In this document: positions 1 through 7,223 of the stretch, piece by piece
How positions within the stretch are numbered: the stretch's first letter is position 1
How the letters are laid out: each line of letters begins with the position of its first letter
Assembly (NCBI GenBank): GCA_032622095.1
Contig: CP136063.1
Location: 208,987,934-209,051,933 of the forward strand
Source of the DNA: Siphonodentalium dalli
Taxonomy: Eukaryota; Mollusca; Scaphopoda; Gadilida; Siphonodentaliidae
Direction of reading: 5' to 3'
DNA length: 64,000 nt
Position numbers and translations under genes: made by a program
The notes under the pieces: generated by a model
What the model saw: only the letters and a program-made list of their open reading frames with translations
Database searches by the model: none
Told to the model about the DNA's origin: nothing

Positions 1-25
1 CAATAGGAAATCTCCCTGGAGCTTA

Positions 26-172
26 CAGCAATGCCCTAAATAATCGACTCCTTAACTACAGCAGAATTATGGGTAATTATTCAGGATTTAGTCTGAAATA
101 TAGCTTGTTGCCATTCATTGGAAAGCTCTCATTGAGAAAATTACCCCTAATTCTGCTACCCCTAACCCCTAA
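26..172. repeat. MITE family A, degraded copy
   Basis: It begins CAGCAATGCCCTAAATAATC, as the well-kept copies at 12135, 13330 and 18361 do, and keeps the internal block about pulling through GGCTTGTTGCCATTC in altered form. The right end is eroded and only weakly mirrors the left. The well-kept copies are flanked by TA, which points to Tc1/mariner-type mobilisation. Confidence 0.7.
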
Positions 173-419
173 ATATGTTATTGATGAAATAAAAAAATAT
201 ATAGTGAGGTAATTTGTTTGTTTGATTTTTTGAAATATTCAACTTAAAGGTGGCACAAAAAATATAGGTTAGGAAAAAAAGTGGAAAAAGATTATATAAA
301 GTAGCTAAAAAAAATAATGCAATTGGCAAAAGTTTTGGCAACCGGGAATATTGGTTGAGCGCGAACCCTGATCGTAAATAATATTAATAAGAAATAAAAT
401 GTGACGTAAAACAACATAC

Positions 420-581
420 TATAGCATGACGAGATGTTAGTTGATGCCGTATTCTGTGTGGTTGTTGCAGGAGGGCACGGGTAACAGAAGAACTGTCCTT
501 CGTTGTGCTGGTAGAAACCGAAGATACATTCAACGCATTTGTCCTGAGATACATCATAGCGGTTCCCAGGCTTGCATGCAG
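420..581 (-). CDS. Host gene exon: cysteine-rich ephrin-receptor-like module (most downstream exon in window)
   Basis: The minus strand shows an acceptor (CTCCACACAG) before base 581 and a donor (GTATGT) after base 420. The 162-nt exon is phase 1 at both ends. It encodes 53 full codons starting ACKPGNRYDVSQDKC and containing CVECIFGFYQ and FFCYPCPPATT. The spacing of Cys, Gly-x-Tyr and CxxCP matches GCC2/GCC3 (ephrin-receptor-like) repeats of secreted or membrane proteins such as SVEP1- or SCUBE-like proteins. It has exactly the length and phase of the exon at 12318-12479, so the two are tandem module exons. Further 162-nt exons could be spliced in without changing frame. No start or stop codon is involved. 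Protein identity beyond the domain type is not established. Confidence 0.82.
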
Positions 582-700
582 CTGTGTGGAGAAAATAATG
601 TTTCACAGAAAAGAAACGCATAATAATAATAATAATAATGTATTTTTAAAACGCCTTATATATCCCATGAGGCCCAAAGCACTCAATGATACAAAATTAC

Positions 701-772
701 AGAGCTCCTAAATCCTGAATAATTACCCATAATTCTGCTGTGGTTAAGGAGTCAATTATTTAGGGCATTACT
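701..772. repeat. MITE family A, right half
   Basis: The segment reads as the right arm of family A: CCTGAATAATTACCCATAAT, then the arm ending AGGGCATTACT. It lacks its left partner and lies inside the 3' part of the CR1-like fragment. Confidence 0.7.
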
Positions 773-894
773 CTACATATTCAAATGAATGCACATGTAC
801 ACATAAACGGTAACTACAATGAAATAAATCAAACAATTCATACACAAATCAGGATGACGGCTGAGTATATTGTATAAAACAATGCAGGAAAGAT

Positions 895-997
895 CACAGG
901 TCCCTGACACAATAGACCCCCACCACCCAAAGACATATATATAAGACTTATATATATGTCTTTGGGTGGTGGGGGTCTATTGTGCCAGGGACCTGTG
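895..997. mobile_element. 103-bp fold-back MITE with 8-bp target duplication (hAT type)
   Basis: Two 51-bp arms (895-945 and 947-997) are near-perfect reverse complements, starting CACAGGTCCCTG and ending CAGGGACCTGTG, with a one-base centre. GGAAAGAT lies directly on both sides (887-894 and 998-1005), an 8-bp target-site duplication as made by hAT transposases. There is no coding capacity. It inserted into the CR1-like LINE tail, so it is younger than that LINE. Confidence 0.85.
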
Positions 998-1490
998 GGA
1001 AAGATGTGCTTAGCTTTGGTCGTCGTCGTTGCCATAGTGAAGTTTAAAATAGTGAAGTTTAAACAGATACGTTTTGAGTTCTGTTTTGAAAGATTCCAAA
1101 GTAGCAAAATTCTTAAGTGTAAGTGGGAGTGAATTCCAAAGGTTTGGGCCGTAGCATTCAACAGATCGACGACCATAATTAACAAGGTCACGTTTGGGGA
1201 CAGCAAGTAATATTTAATCAGCAGACCTTAAGCCTGGTTCACCAGGTACATAGCATGAAAGAAGAGATTCAATATATACAGGGAGAGGCGAGAGACAGTC
1301 AAATTTCTTACAACATAAGACAGCCATTTTATAGTCAATACGGGCTTGAATTGGTAGCCAGTGCAGTTCTTTGAACACTGGTGTCAGATCAGAAAATTTA
1401 GGCTTCTTAAGAATCATACAAGCAGAAATGTTCATCATATGTTGAAGTTTATCAAACTGTGAACAAATATTGTACATGCTCACATCTCAT

Positions 1491-2160
1491 TCAACAAACT
1501 ATCCGTATCAAAGACGTGGCCGTACCTTTCATCACGTCTTATTCAAATACTGATTCATAAAATTCCCATTATGCTACACACACAACGGGGATGACCAGCA
1601 ATTTATTTATTGGCCAAAAGCGTAACCCTTTCATTACTAAGTGGTCTCTCACATTCAGCTATGAAATTATACATTGGAAATGTAAGCAGACAAAAGACAG
1701 ACGATTGTTGGAATCTGATGTGATATATTCATGGGTTGCTGGGAATGCTGCAAAAGCGAAGGCCAGCCCTAAACCACTCATATGCGCACAATGATGTCTG
1801 CACATTGTGGATTAAGTCATATAAACACTAGCAAAGACAACTAAATGGAAAGAAGTATAATCAGTAGCATGGCGGCGAAACAATATATTTTTTAAAAGCT
1901 CACATTTTATGTAATGTATGACCAAATGATAGCAATGGTGAGGAATCTTTCAAAAGGCAGAAAATAATCACCGCAAGGATACTATCAACACCACTAACAG
2001 ATGAAAATTTAATGGAACGTAACCTGATGTTGGGTCTTAGTAATTTAGAAAATAATTTAGAGCATAGGCAATGGACGGAATAAAATTTCAGGCCAAAGAG
2101 TTTAATTTAGAAATTTAAATAGTGGTGAGTGCACCTCTGATCAACATTGCGGCAGTCGCC
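1491..2160. other. Unassigned AT-rich intronic sequence
   Basis: I see no convincing gene. The 67-codon plus-strand reading at 1591-1794 has no family signature. The left boundary of the Polinton-like remnant should lie in or at the end of this stretch, but I could not find a terminal repeat. Confidence 0.4.
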
Positions 2161-2163
2161 ATG

Positions 2164-2176
2164 ATTACTTTATAAT
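2164..2176. promoter_or_regulatory. Palindromic boundary motif, site 1
   Basis: ATTAC-TTT-ATAAT, one mismatch from the consensus ATTACTTTGTAAT. It overlaps the stop codon of the leftmost minus-strand gene (2165-2167). Confidence 0.45.
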
Positions 2177-2397
2177 ATCGGATGGAATGAGCCCCTGTTT
2201 AATTAGTAAATCTTTCGTGGCCCCGGCGAGCGCGACATCAACAACGACCATACCCATATCGCGGGGCGTGAAGTCCAGTTTAGGGGAAAGACCACCAATA
2301 GCCATTTTGACCAGGCGGGAGTAGCCAATGGCAAGACCACGGTGCTGTGGTACACCGCGTTGAAGATCATCTTTCCGTCAGTACTTGGGGAAGACAT
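2165..2397 (-). pseudogene. Virus-like small protein, leftmost minus gene (frameshifted)
   Basis: An ATG at 2397 opens a frame beginning MSSPSTDGKMIFNAV. A different frame from about 2340 carries the family-like stretch GGLSPKLDFTPRDMGMVV, then ATKDLLIKQGLIP, and stops at 2165-2167. The switch implies one frameshift near 2300-2350. The second half resembles, by memory only, a short hydrophobic protein found next to capsid-like genes in invertebrate mobile elements. It points the same way as the next two genes. Function is unknown; a minor virion or membrane role would be a guess. Confidence 0.5.
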
Positions 2398-2436
2398 ATC
2401 TGCTATATATGTAAATATATATGTGTATATATGTAT

Positions 2437-2449
2437 ATTACAAAGTAAT
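2437..2449. promoter_or_regulatory. Palindromic boundary motif, site 2
   Basis: Perfect ATTACAAAGTAAT (reverse complement of the consensus), between the two leftmost minus-strand genes. On the minus strand its TAA is the stop codon of the next gene. Confidence 0.55.
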
Positions 2450-3035
2450 AATTATTCCATATAAAATGGATCTGGCTTTAATTGAAGTTTTGATTTTTGC
2501 GGTGTCACTTCTTGACGACAGCGTGCGTTGGGCCGCGTTCTGATAGTTCCGTAGGAACAGCAACACCGCACCGAACAACCCAAGGCCCCCGACTAGCCAC
2601 AGTTCCGAAGGTACAGCAGTTCCTGTTCCATTGGAACAATCGGAGCTCGCAGAGCCACTGCTATTACCAACAGTAACGGGTCCTTTAGGACAGCTGTTAT
2701 TACCCCTTCCATTGGGGGTACCGCCAGTGGCAGACGGGTGTTGTTCTTGTGACCCCGATAGCTATGCAGCCGCGGCAGAAATAGCAATAGCTACTGGGGC
2801 TGGTTCTATAGAGGCCTTGGATTCCCGAAGCTCCTGGAGGATTTTCTCCTGTTTTTTCCAACGAGATGCGGCACCCACTCGCGACCTTCATGGGATCCTT
2901 TGGGAGACTTGGTTTTGTTGCGCTTGCCACTGGCGTGTCGCTGCGTATGTTCTTTAGGACGGCATCCCCTCCGTTGGCGGTATCCTCCGGTAGTGGCACA
3001 ACCGCGGTGGTCACTCTATTTATTGGATCATCCAT
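2438..3035 (-). pseudogene. Virus-like protein with charged coil and C-terminal membrane segment (frameshifted)
   Basis: The start ATG at 3035-3033 overlaps the end of the upstream gene (ATGGATGA), a compact viral arrangement. The first frame reads MDDPINRVTTAVVPLPED. Near 2890-2860 another frame carries a basic, helix-prone stretch (SRWKKQEKILQELRESKAS). A Ser/Gly/Asn-rich linker follows, and a third frame encodes one membrane segment (LWLVGGLGLFGAVLLFL) with a basic tail (RNYQNAAQRTLSSRS) before the stop at 2440-2438. At least two frameshifts separate these parts, so it is broken. The layout suggests a membrane-anchored protein with a cytoplasmic basic tail. No family name can be given. Confidence 0.5.
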
Positions 3036-3437
3036 CAGTTTCAGATTTGCAGAGCAAATTGTCTTCTTCGTCTATAGTTCGTGGGTAGACATGTCCAAAT
3101 TGACAATGCTTCGCAGTGGTCAAGGTAGCTAAATGCATACCATATCGATGGTACAGCGCACATGTAGCACTGCTTAGGGCGTTCCCAACAAAGGGTTCGG
3201 CCTCGAGATCAGCGACCAGCTTCGGTTGGTTCTCAAGGGGAATCGGGAGGAGGAAGCCGGCAAACCCCGCATACCACTGGAGCGCTGCCTGTCTAGTGTC
3301 TTTGTCATCGCGGCACCCAGCCGTGCCTCATAACAGGCATATAGCTTCTCCACCTCCATTGCGTCGACTTGCTTTCTGTCTGTATCTGGATATTGGAACG
3401 TGTTAGCTCTGGTCATCTTTGGAGTTGAATACCCCAC
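3028..3437 (-). pseudogene. Virus-like helical protein (frameshifted)
   Basis: The frame opens at 3437 (alternative ATG at 3416) with MTRANTFQYPDTDRKQVDAM, then VEKLYACYEARLGAAMTKTL. From about 3300 the sensible reading moves to another frame (LQWYAGFAGFLLPIPLENQ, then EPFVGNALSSATCALYHRYG, then TTAKHCQFGHVYP) and stops with TGA at 3030-3028. One frameshift near 3295-3305 explains this. The content (alpha-helical, many Leu/Ala/Tyr) recalls a conserved unnamed protein of invertebrate Polinton-like elements. It is first in the minus-strand gene group, reading away from the divergent intergenic region, and overlaps the next start. Function unknown. Confidence 0.52.
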
Positions 3438-3597
3438 CAGTCCTGTACTTAGCCTCGCTATTAAAACGCCTTATTCGTCATTATTATATTGTATACATGT
3501 ATACATATAAATATATTGTATACGTGTATACATATATTACTTATTACCTTGTAATATAATTATAGCTTCTCTGTAGGTATGTTCATAACACTCACAA
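3438..3597. promoter_or_regulatory. Divergent AT-rich intergenic region of the virus-like element
   Basis: The minus-strand group (3437 leftward) and the plus-strand group (3598 rightward) diverge here. It contains paired GTATACATGTATACATAT and GTATACGTGTATACATAT blocks and a boundary motif (3543-3555). The block TACGTGTATACATATATTAC recurs in near-identical form before the plus gene at 4746. Bidirectional promoter function is inference from layout and repetition. Confidence 0.5.
3543..3555. promoter_or_regulatory. Palindromic boundary motif, site 3
   Basis: ATTAC-CTT-GTAAT with perfect 5-bp arms, 42 bp before the ATG of the capsid-like gene. Confidence 0.55.
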
Positions 3598-4290
3598 ATG
3601 TCCAAAAAAGGTGAGGCGGATGACCTCCTCCAATACATTGACAACCGTGGTGGGGATCTACGAGTTGGCCTCTGCTCCATCACGTATACAGTTCGGTGGT
3701 ACAACATAAACAATGGGGAGTTGTTCCTGGGGAAGGCGGCCTTTGAGCCCACAGACCGTGATAGCTACGACAAGTATGTCTGCAATGGTCGCGGAATTAA
3801 AGAAATAGACGTTCCTCCGGGGCTGTATAACTCCACACAGTTAGGGGACCTTGTGGAGGAAAACAGCAACACCATACTGACGGTGAGCAAAGTTAATGGT
3901 TTGGTAACTCTAACCGTGGATGATGGGCAGGAGATCTTATTTACAGATGGACTGCTGTCCTTGCTCGGATTGGACGATGGTTTAAATGGCCAGTGGCTCT
4001 CTGCGGGCACATATACTGGGTACCGCCCAGTCAACTTTGCATCCCCAAAAATGCTTCATCTGCACTTGGAGCAGATAAACAGCTCTAGTTCCATTGTAGA
4101 TGGGGCTCCGTCCAACCTCCTGGCAACGATTGTGCTTGGCTGTCACTCATTTGGTGGCATCGGCACCCTCCGAGTCAATCACCCTGAGTTCAAACTTCTT
4201 CAGTGTGGAACACTTAGTGAATTGAAGATAGTGGTTTGTGATGATAGAGGTGCACATCTGAATAGCGACCTACCGATCACCGTGACCTAG
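3598..4290 (+). CDS. Capsid-like (structural) protein of the virus-like element
   Basis: An uninterrupted 230-codon frame, the best preserved gene of the remnant. Predicted beta-rich protein with alternating hydrophobic strands. Recognisable stretches are IDVPPGLYNSTQLGDLVEEN (about 72-91), a TVSKVNGLVTLTVDDG turn (about 95-110), LLSLLGLDDG (about 120-129), HLHLEQINSSSSIVDG (about 154-169) and LPITVT at the end. From memory these match a family of unnamed proteins in coral, hydra and oyster mobile elements with the same order of features; a jelly-roll capsid or penton-type role is plausible but unproven. ATG 3598 follows the divergent region and a boundary motif. No stops or frameshifts seen, unlike its neighbours. 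Confidence 0.65.
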   Translation: MSKKGEADDLLQYIDNRGGDLRVGLCSITYTVRWYNINNGELFLGKAAFEPTDRDSYDKYVCNGRGIKEIDVPPGLYNSTQLGDLVEENSNTILTVSKVNGLVTLTVDDGQEILFTDGLLSLLGLDDGLNGQWLSAGTYTGYRPVNFASPKMLHLHLEQINSSSSIVDGAPSNLLATIVLGCHSFGGIGTLRVNHPEFKLLQCGTLSELKIVVCDDRGAHLNSDLPITVT

Positions 4291-4534
4291 AGATATGATG
4301 AGCATCTATGGCCCTATAGAGTGCTCCGCACTCAGTGAGAGTTCCGGTTACGAAGTAACAACTGGTACTCCAACGGGTAGTGCCCTGATTACTCTCTGGG
4401 CAGAATACAGTGGCAGCGTGACATGGAGTGGTTTACTTGGAAGGGGCGGCTATCGGGGAACTCGGCTAATGGAGATATGTTGTGTGGATACCCCATGCTA
4501 GCGAATAATAAGAGCTTGTCCGCATCTCACACTA
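4291..4534 (+). other. Gap after the capsid-like gene
   Basis: A 68-codon frame (4295-4501, MMSIYGPIECSALSESSGYE) starts five bases after the capsid-like stop. It has no recognisable family, and other frames are equally open. It may be a decayed small gene or non-coding. Confidence 0.25.
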
Positions 4535-4669
4535 ATGGTGACTTTGCCCGCGATTGTGGTTATAAACGGCAAAAAGACAAACCACGGAGCAAAAATATCT
4601 AGTGGGAAACAGAAGAGGACGAGGGTTTTTGCAGATCCACTGAAGCTGCGACGGGGACCTGTGCAGTAG
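4535..4669 (+). CDS. Small basic peptide of the virus-like element
   Basis: A 44-codon frame begins MVTLPAIVVINGKKTNHG and continues with a basic run (SGKQKRTRVF) to TAG at 4667-4669. A short hydrophobic start followed by a Lys/Arg-rich half is a common pattern for small packaging or capsid-associated peptides, and small basic proteins do occur beside capsid-like genes in Polinton-like elements. It lies between the capsid-like gene and the motif at 4722-4734. Too short to assign with confidence; it may be the start of a longer, decayed gene. Confidence 0.35.
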   Translation: MVTLPAIVVINGKKTNHGAKISSGKQKRTRVFADPLKLRRGPVQ

Positions 4670-4721
4670 TGAATCTCCTTATCAAATATTTCACATTTAT
4701 ATTGTTTACGTGTATACATAT

Positions 4722-4734
4722 ATTACTTTGTAAT
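4722..4734. promoter_or_regulatory. Palindromic boundary motif, site 4
   Basis: Perfect ATTACTTTGTAAT, 11 bp before the ATG at 4746 and preceded by ACGTGTATACATAT, as in the divergent region. Confidence 0.58.
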
Positions 4735-4745
4735 AATATATGAGG

Positions 4746-5309
4746 ATGAAGGCACCGAGCCCTGAAGCTATATATCCTGTCCTCGAAAATGGACACGAAT
4801 CTTCCTACCAGGTCCGCGAAATATCGCAACTGGAAAAGCAACTCGAGGATGAGCGAGATAAAAGGGTGGCGTTATAAAAAAAGTACCACCGCAGGGAGAA
4901 CGCCTTGGATGGCGTTGACACTAAATAACTCACAGCTAGCATTGCGATGGACGTTGGGGGCGTGAGCCTTTTGACCACTGTCATAACGGCCCGAGTTGTT
5001 CTGGGGTTGGAAATCGCAGCTCTGGCCTGCGGAGTTCTCGGCTGCCTGGGCGTGAAGGCCAAGAAGCATGACAAGATTCGAGTCCTGGCCAGCAGCAAAC
5101 TGAACACAATCTTAAGCCACGTGACGACTGCCTTGATCGAAGGGCAGATTTCGGATGACGAGTTCCACCTGATTGTGGACGAAGTCGCAAAGTACAACGA
5201 GATGAAAACTGAAATCCGGACTAGGGCACGAAAAACGCATGCCGCAGTGATGGATGACAAGACAAAAAAGCACTTATTCAGAAAGGCAAAGAAGCCAAGG
5301 CGGTTATAG
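4746..5309 (+). pseudogene. Virus-like glycine-rich membrane protein with N-terminal coil (two in-frame stops)
   Basis: One reading frame runs from ATG 4746 to TAG 5307-5309 and is broken by in-frame TAA codons near 4875 and 4926. Before the first stop it reads YQVREISQLEKQLEDERDKR, a charged coiled coil. After the second (internal ATG at 4947) it has a hydrophobic segment (LEIAALACGVLGCLGV) followed by AKKHDKIRVLASSKLNTI, then QISDDEFHLIVDEVAKYNEM and a Lys/Arg-rich C-terminus. From memory the order coil, GVD box, double hydrophobic segment, KAKKH box and EF-like SDEEF helix is a recurrent family in invertebrate (coral, sponge, fish) mobile elements that also carry capsid-like genes. Some middle residues of the usual hydrophobic region look deleted. 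Function unknown. Confidence 0.62.
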
Positions 5310-5438
5310 AAAAGTTATCAGTTTCGCGGTTGTGTGCACTTGTTCCCGTTCCTATGGAACTGGCGGAGCCACATACGAAGATGGCCCGCCTCCTTATTAC
5401 AAATCGTAATTATAATTTGACTCTGTCAATTATATATA

Positions 5439-5451
5439 ATTACAAAGTGAT
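5439..5451. promoter_or_regulatory. Palindromic boundary motif, site 5
   Basis: ATTAC-AAA-GTGAT, one mismatch from the palindrome, 41 bp before the ATG at 5493 and surrounded by TATATAATTA-type sequence. Confidence 0.48.
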
Positions 5452-5492
5452 ATTATATTTCATATAATATAATAATTAGTCAGCACGGCAAC

Positions 5493-5729
5493 ATGTTGGT
5501 GGACAAACTATGGGCCATGGCGCATAAGGTTCTTGATCGCTATCGCTGGGACGAAAGGGAAGCCTGCCGCTTTGCAAAGTCGGTGCTTCTGTTGGGGCCA
5601 CTCAACCTCTATGTGTTGACTGTTCCTAGTTCTGTTGGAACTGAAGGACAGCTACCGGAGGAATTCGCACTGGCCTATTGGAGGCTCATTGCCCAGTTGG
5701 AATACACCGCTAGCTGTATTACTTTGTAA
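5493..5729 (+). CDS. Small virus-like protein, unknown function
   Basis: A 78-codon open frame begins MLVDKLWAMAHKVLDRYRWD and continues EACRFAKSVLLLGPLNLYV, then GQLPEEFALAYWRLIAQLEY. It is helical and amphipathic, with codon and base usage like the rest of the element. It is preceded by a boundary motif, as its neighbours are, and its TAA stop falls inside another copy of the motif (5718-5730). I do not recognise the family. Its last five residues come from the motif, so the true 3' end may have been replaced by a rearrangement at that point. Confidence 0.45.
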   Translation: MLVDKLWAMAHKVLDRYRWDEREACRFAKSVLLLGPLNLYVLTVPSSVGTEGQLPEEFALAYWRLIAQLEYTASCITL

Positions 5730-5730
5730 T
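5718..5730. promoter_or_regulatory. Palindromic boundary motif, site 6
   Basis: Perfect ATTACTTTGTAAT. It holds the stop codon of the preceding small gene, and in another frame reads into the integrase scrap. This suggests that rearrangement occurred at or near the motif. Confidence 0.5.
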
Positions 5731-5791
5731 CGACGTGGCCTCTCGCTACAAAGAAGCCGAGCCCCTCACCACAAAAGTCGCGGAAGAGCTT
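5724..5791 (+). pseudogene. Integrase (rve, RNase H fold) fragment
   Basis: Frame 5724 onward reads FVIDVASRYKEAEPLTTKVA. The hydrophobic strand ending in ID followed by VASRYKEAEPL is the first catalytic-Asp block of retrovirus-like integrases of the type carried by Polinton/Maverick and Ginger elements. Only about 22 residues remain: the zinc-binding domain upstream and the second Asp and Glu downstream are gone. The frame runs straight into the half MITE at 5786, which marks the right breakpoint of the remnant. The identification rests on a short motif, so it is moderate. Confidence 0.55.
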
Positions 5792-5886
5792 TCCGATGAA
5801 TGGCAACAAGCCATATTTCCGACTAAATCCTGAAATATTTCCCATAATTCTGCTCTGATTTAGGGGTAAATTATTTAGGACATTAC
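5786..5886. repeat. MITE family A, right half
   Basis: It matches the right arm of the copy at 18361-18575, from GAGCTTTCCGATGAATGGCA to the terminal CATTAC. The left arm is missing. It abuts the integrase scrap on the left and the hAT element's target duplication on the right. Confidence 0.75.
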
Positions 5887-5892
5887 TTATAT

Positions 5893-6965
5893 CAGGGTTC
5901 CCACACCTGAGACAAAGCTAAATTCAAGGAGTTTTCCAGGAGTTATGAGGAAAATTCAAGGAGTCAATACTAATACTAAGGTACCACAAACACAGACTCC
6001 TTATTTATAACATCCTTCAGTAAGCCTGACAAATAAGGTGCAATGCCAAAACAGGTTAAATATTTACTCTTGGATTCTCCACATGCAAATGTTTTAGCCA
6101 CCTGACTATCTGGAAACATTTTTTGGAATAACTTGTTTGTCTTTTCAGATGACCGGTACGAGTAATTGTCATCAATCATTTTCATACACCACAGTATCTC
6201 TGCCGTCAGTGTATCGGTTTTAGCTGCTGCCGCGGAAATAGGCAATTGCGACTGCTGCGTGGGTACATTTTGATTTGTCATACTAGCATTGCTTGTAGAA
6301 GGAGTGGTACTGTTATTTGCTGAAGATGCTGGCATTTGATAATTAAAGTTGGCAAGCGTCTGCGATGAAGTCTGTCCGCCACTGGCTGTCCTGTGCTTTT
6401 TTGATTTGGTGTGGCTGACCAACGCCGATTCACCCATATTCGCTACATCAAACGAACTTTTGCAAAGGACACAATACGCACGATGTTTATCTGAACCATG
6501 ACGCTGAACCCATAGTTTGTATTGATCCTTTGTTAGCCAATCCGGATTAAAAATACACTTCCCACCGGGCATTGTTATTGACAAAAGAATTTGACACAAT
6601 TTTCACGCTTCACGCACGTGTGTAAAACACAAAAGATATCCCATAATTTAACTTCTTCCTGGTAAAAATATACAATAATAGATTGGGGATTTCCAGTGTT
6701 ACTGCATACCCCAACTATAGTCTGTTTCATTATAAATGCTCTGTATGTGGTAGACATAATTTGTCGCTAGATTGGCGACTACGGAAGATTCTAAATAAAT
6801 ATTATTAACATTAAAAGGGCATCATGAACCAATAATACTAAAATTTAAGGAGTTTTCCAGGAGATTCATATACCTTTATATATTTAAGGAGTTTTCCAGG
6901 GCCCTTGAAAGGTTATTACCAAATTCAAGGAGTTTCAAGGAATTTCAGGAGGTGTACGAACCCTG
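5893..6965 (-). mobile_element. hAT-like element, internally reduced
   Basis: The ends are imperfect inverted repeats (left CAGGGTTCCCACACCT, right complement CAGGGTTCGTACACCT), bordered by a direct TTATAT (5887-5892 and 6966-6971). Subterminal copies of AAGGAGTTTTCCAGGAG occur on both sides. The 1,073-bp length leaves room only for an N-terminal transposase exon. A 6-bp duplication is shorter than the classical 8 bp of hAT, but the encoded protein is hAT-like. Confidence 0.78.
5976..6599 (-). pseudogene. hAT-like transposase, N-terminal part
   Basis: The 207-codon frame contains a zinc-finger-like region near residues 17-70 (W-x7-LWVQRHGSDKHRAYCVLC, then SALVSHTKSKKH), giving CxxC...HxxxxxH spacing as in BED-type fingers. 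A low-complexity Ser/Thr/Asn/Gln linker follows (about 75-125), then a block near 130-200 with LWCMKMIDDNYSYRSSEKT, VAKTFACGESKSKYL and FGIAPYLSGLL, as in hAT transposases just before the catalytic domain. The catalytic and dimerisation regions are missing, because the frame ends near the left TIR. Probably one exon of a formerly larger gene, retained in a non-autonomous derivative. Confidence 0.72.
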
Positions 6966-6971
6966 TTATAT

Positions 6972-7219
6972 GGACCTTACATTAAATAAAAACGCTCCGG
7001 TACCGATCACATGATAACGTATGCGGTCCTATAAAGCAATAACTGTTGTTGACCAGAATGACATATCATCCAAAAACGAGACATCAGAATACACAGCGAG
7101 TGATTTGCATGTTTTGTTTGTGTATGTTTCACATATAACCATGTGTAAAATACACAGGCTACCAGCATCTGGCCAATGGTGATCAAATTATGTTGATAAA
7201 TACACCATATATGAGACTA
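6972..7219. other. Unassigned intronic sequence
   Basis: I see no gene or clear repeat between the hAT element and the TTAA-flanked MITE. Confidence 0.5.
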
Positions 7220-7223
7220 TTAA

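Larger units (their letters stand above)
618..1490 (-). pseudogene. CR1-like LINE, 5'-truncated 3' end
   Basis: On the minus strand, 1483-1217 encodes a typical end of a CR1-type reverse transcriptase ORF: MILKKPKFSDLTPVFKELHW, then LPIQARIDYKMAVLCCKK. After a stop the frame shifts, and the usual tail (RRSVECYGPNLWNSLP) can be read around 1180-1060. The 3' UTR runs to an ATT microsatellite near 620-640, a common CR1 tail. It is interrupted by a fold-back MITE (895-997) and a half MITE (701-772). EN and RT cores are absent, so it is a dead fragment. It lies in the intron just upstream (gene orientation) of the exon at 420-581. Confidence 0.75.
2164..5791. mobile_element. Polinton/Maverick-like (virus-like) element remnant
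   Basis: This is a compact block of viral layout: three minus-strand genes (3437 to 2165) and three or four plus-strand genes (3598 to 5729) diverging from an AT-rich region, then a scrap of rve integrase (5724-5791). Base composition is visibly richer in GC than the flanks. Several predicted proteins resemble, from memory, a recurrent set found together in invertebrate (coral, hydra, oyster) mobile elements: a beta-rich capsid-like protein, a glycine-rich membrane protein with an SxLEKQL coil, and two small proteins. Frameshifts and stops mark it as an old dead copy. Polymerase B, ATPase and protease are not present. Classification (Polinton-like, adintovirus-like or an unnamed class) is inference. 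Confidence 0.62.

Noticed and set aside
2593-3132. Plus-strand frames of 88-108 codons in the virus-like region
   Set aside because: They lie opposite the minus-strand virus-like genes, whose frames show helices and a membrane segment consistent with proteins; the plus frames have no such features.
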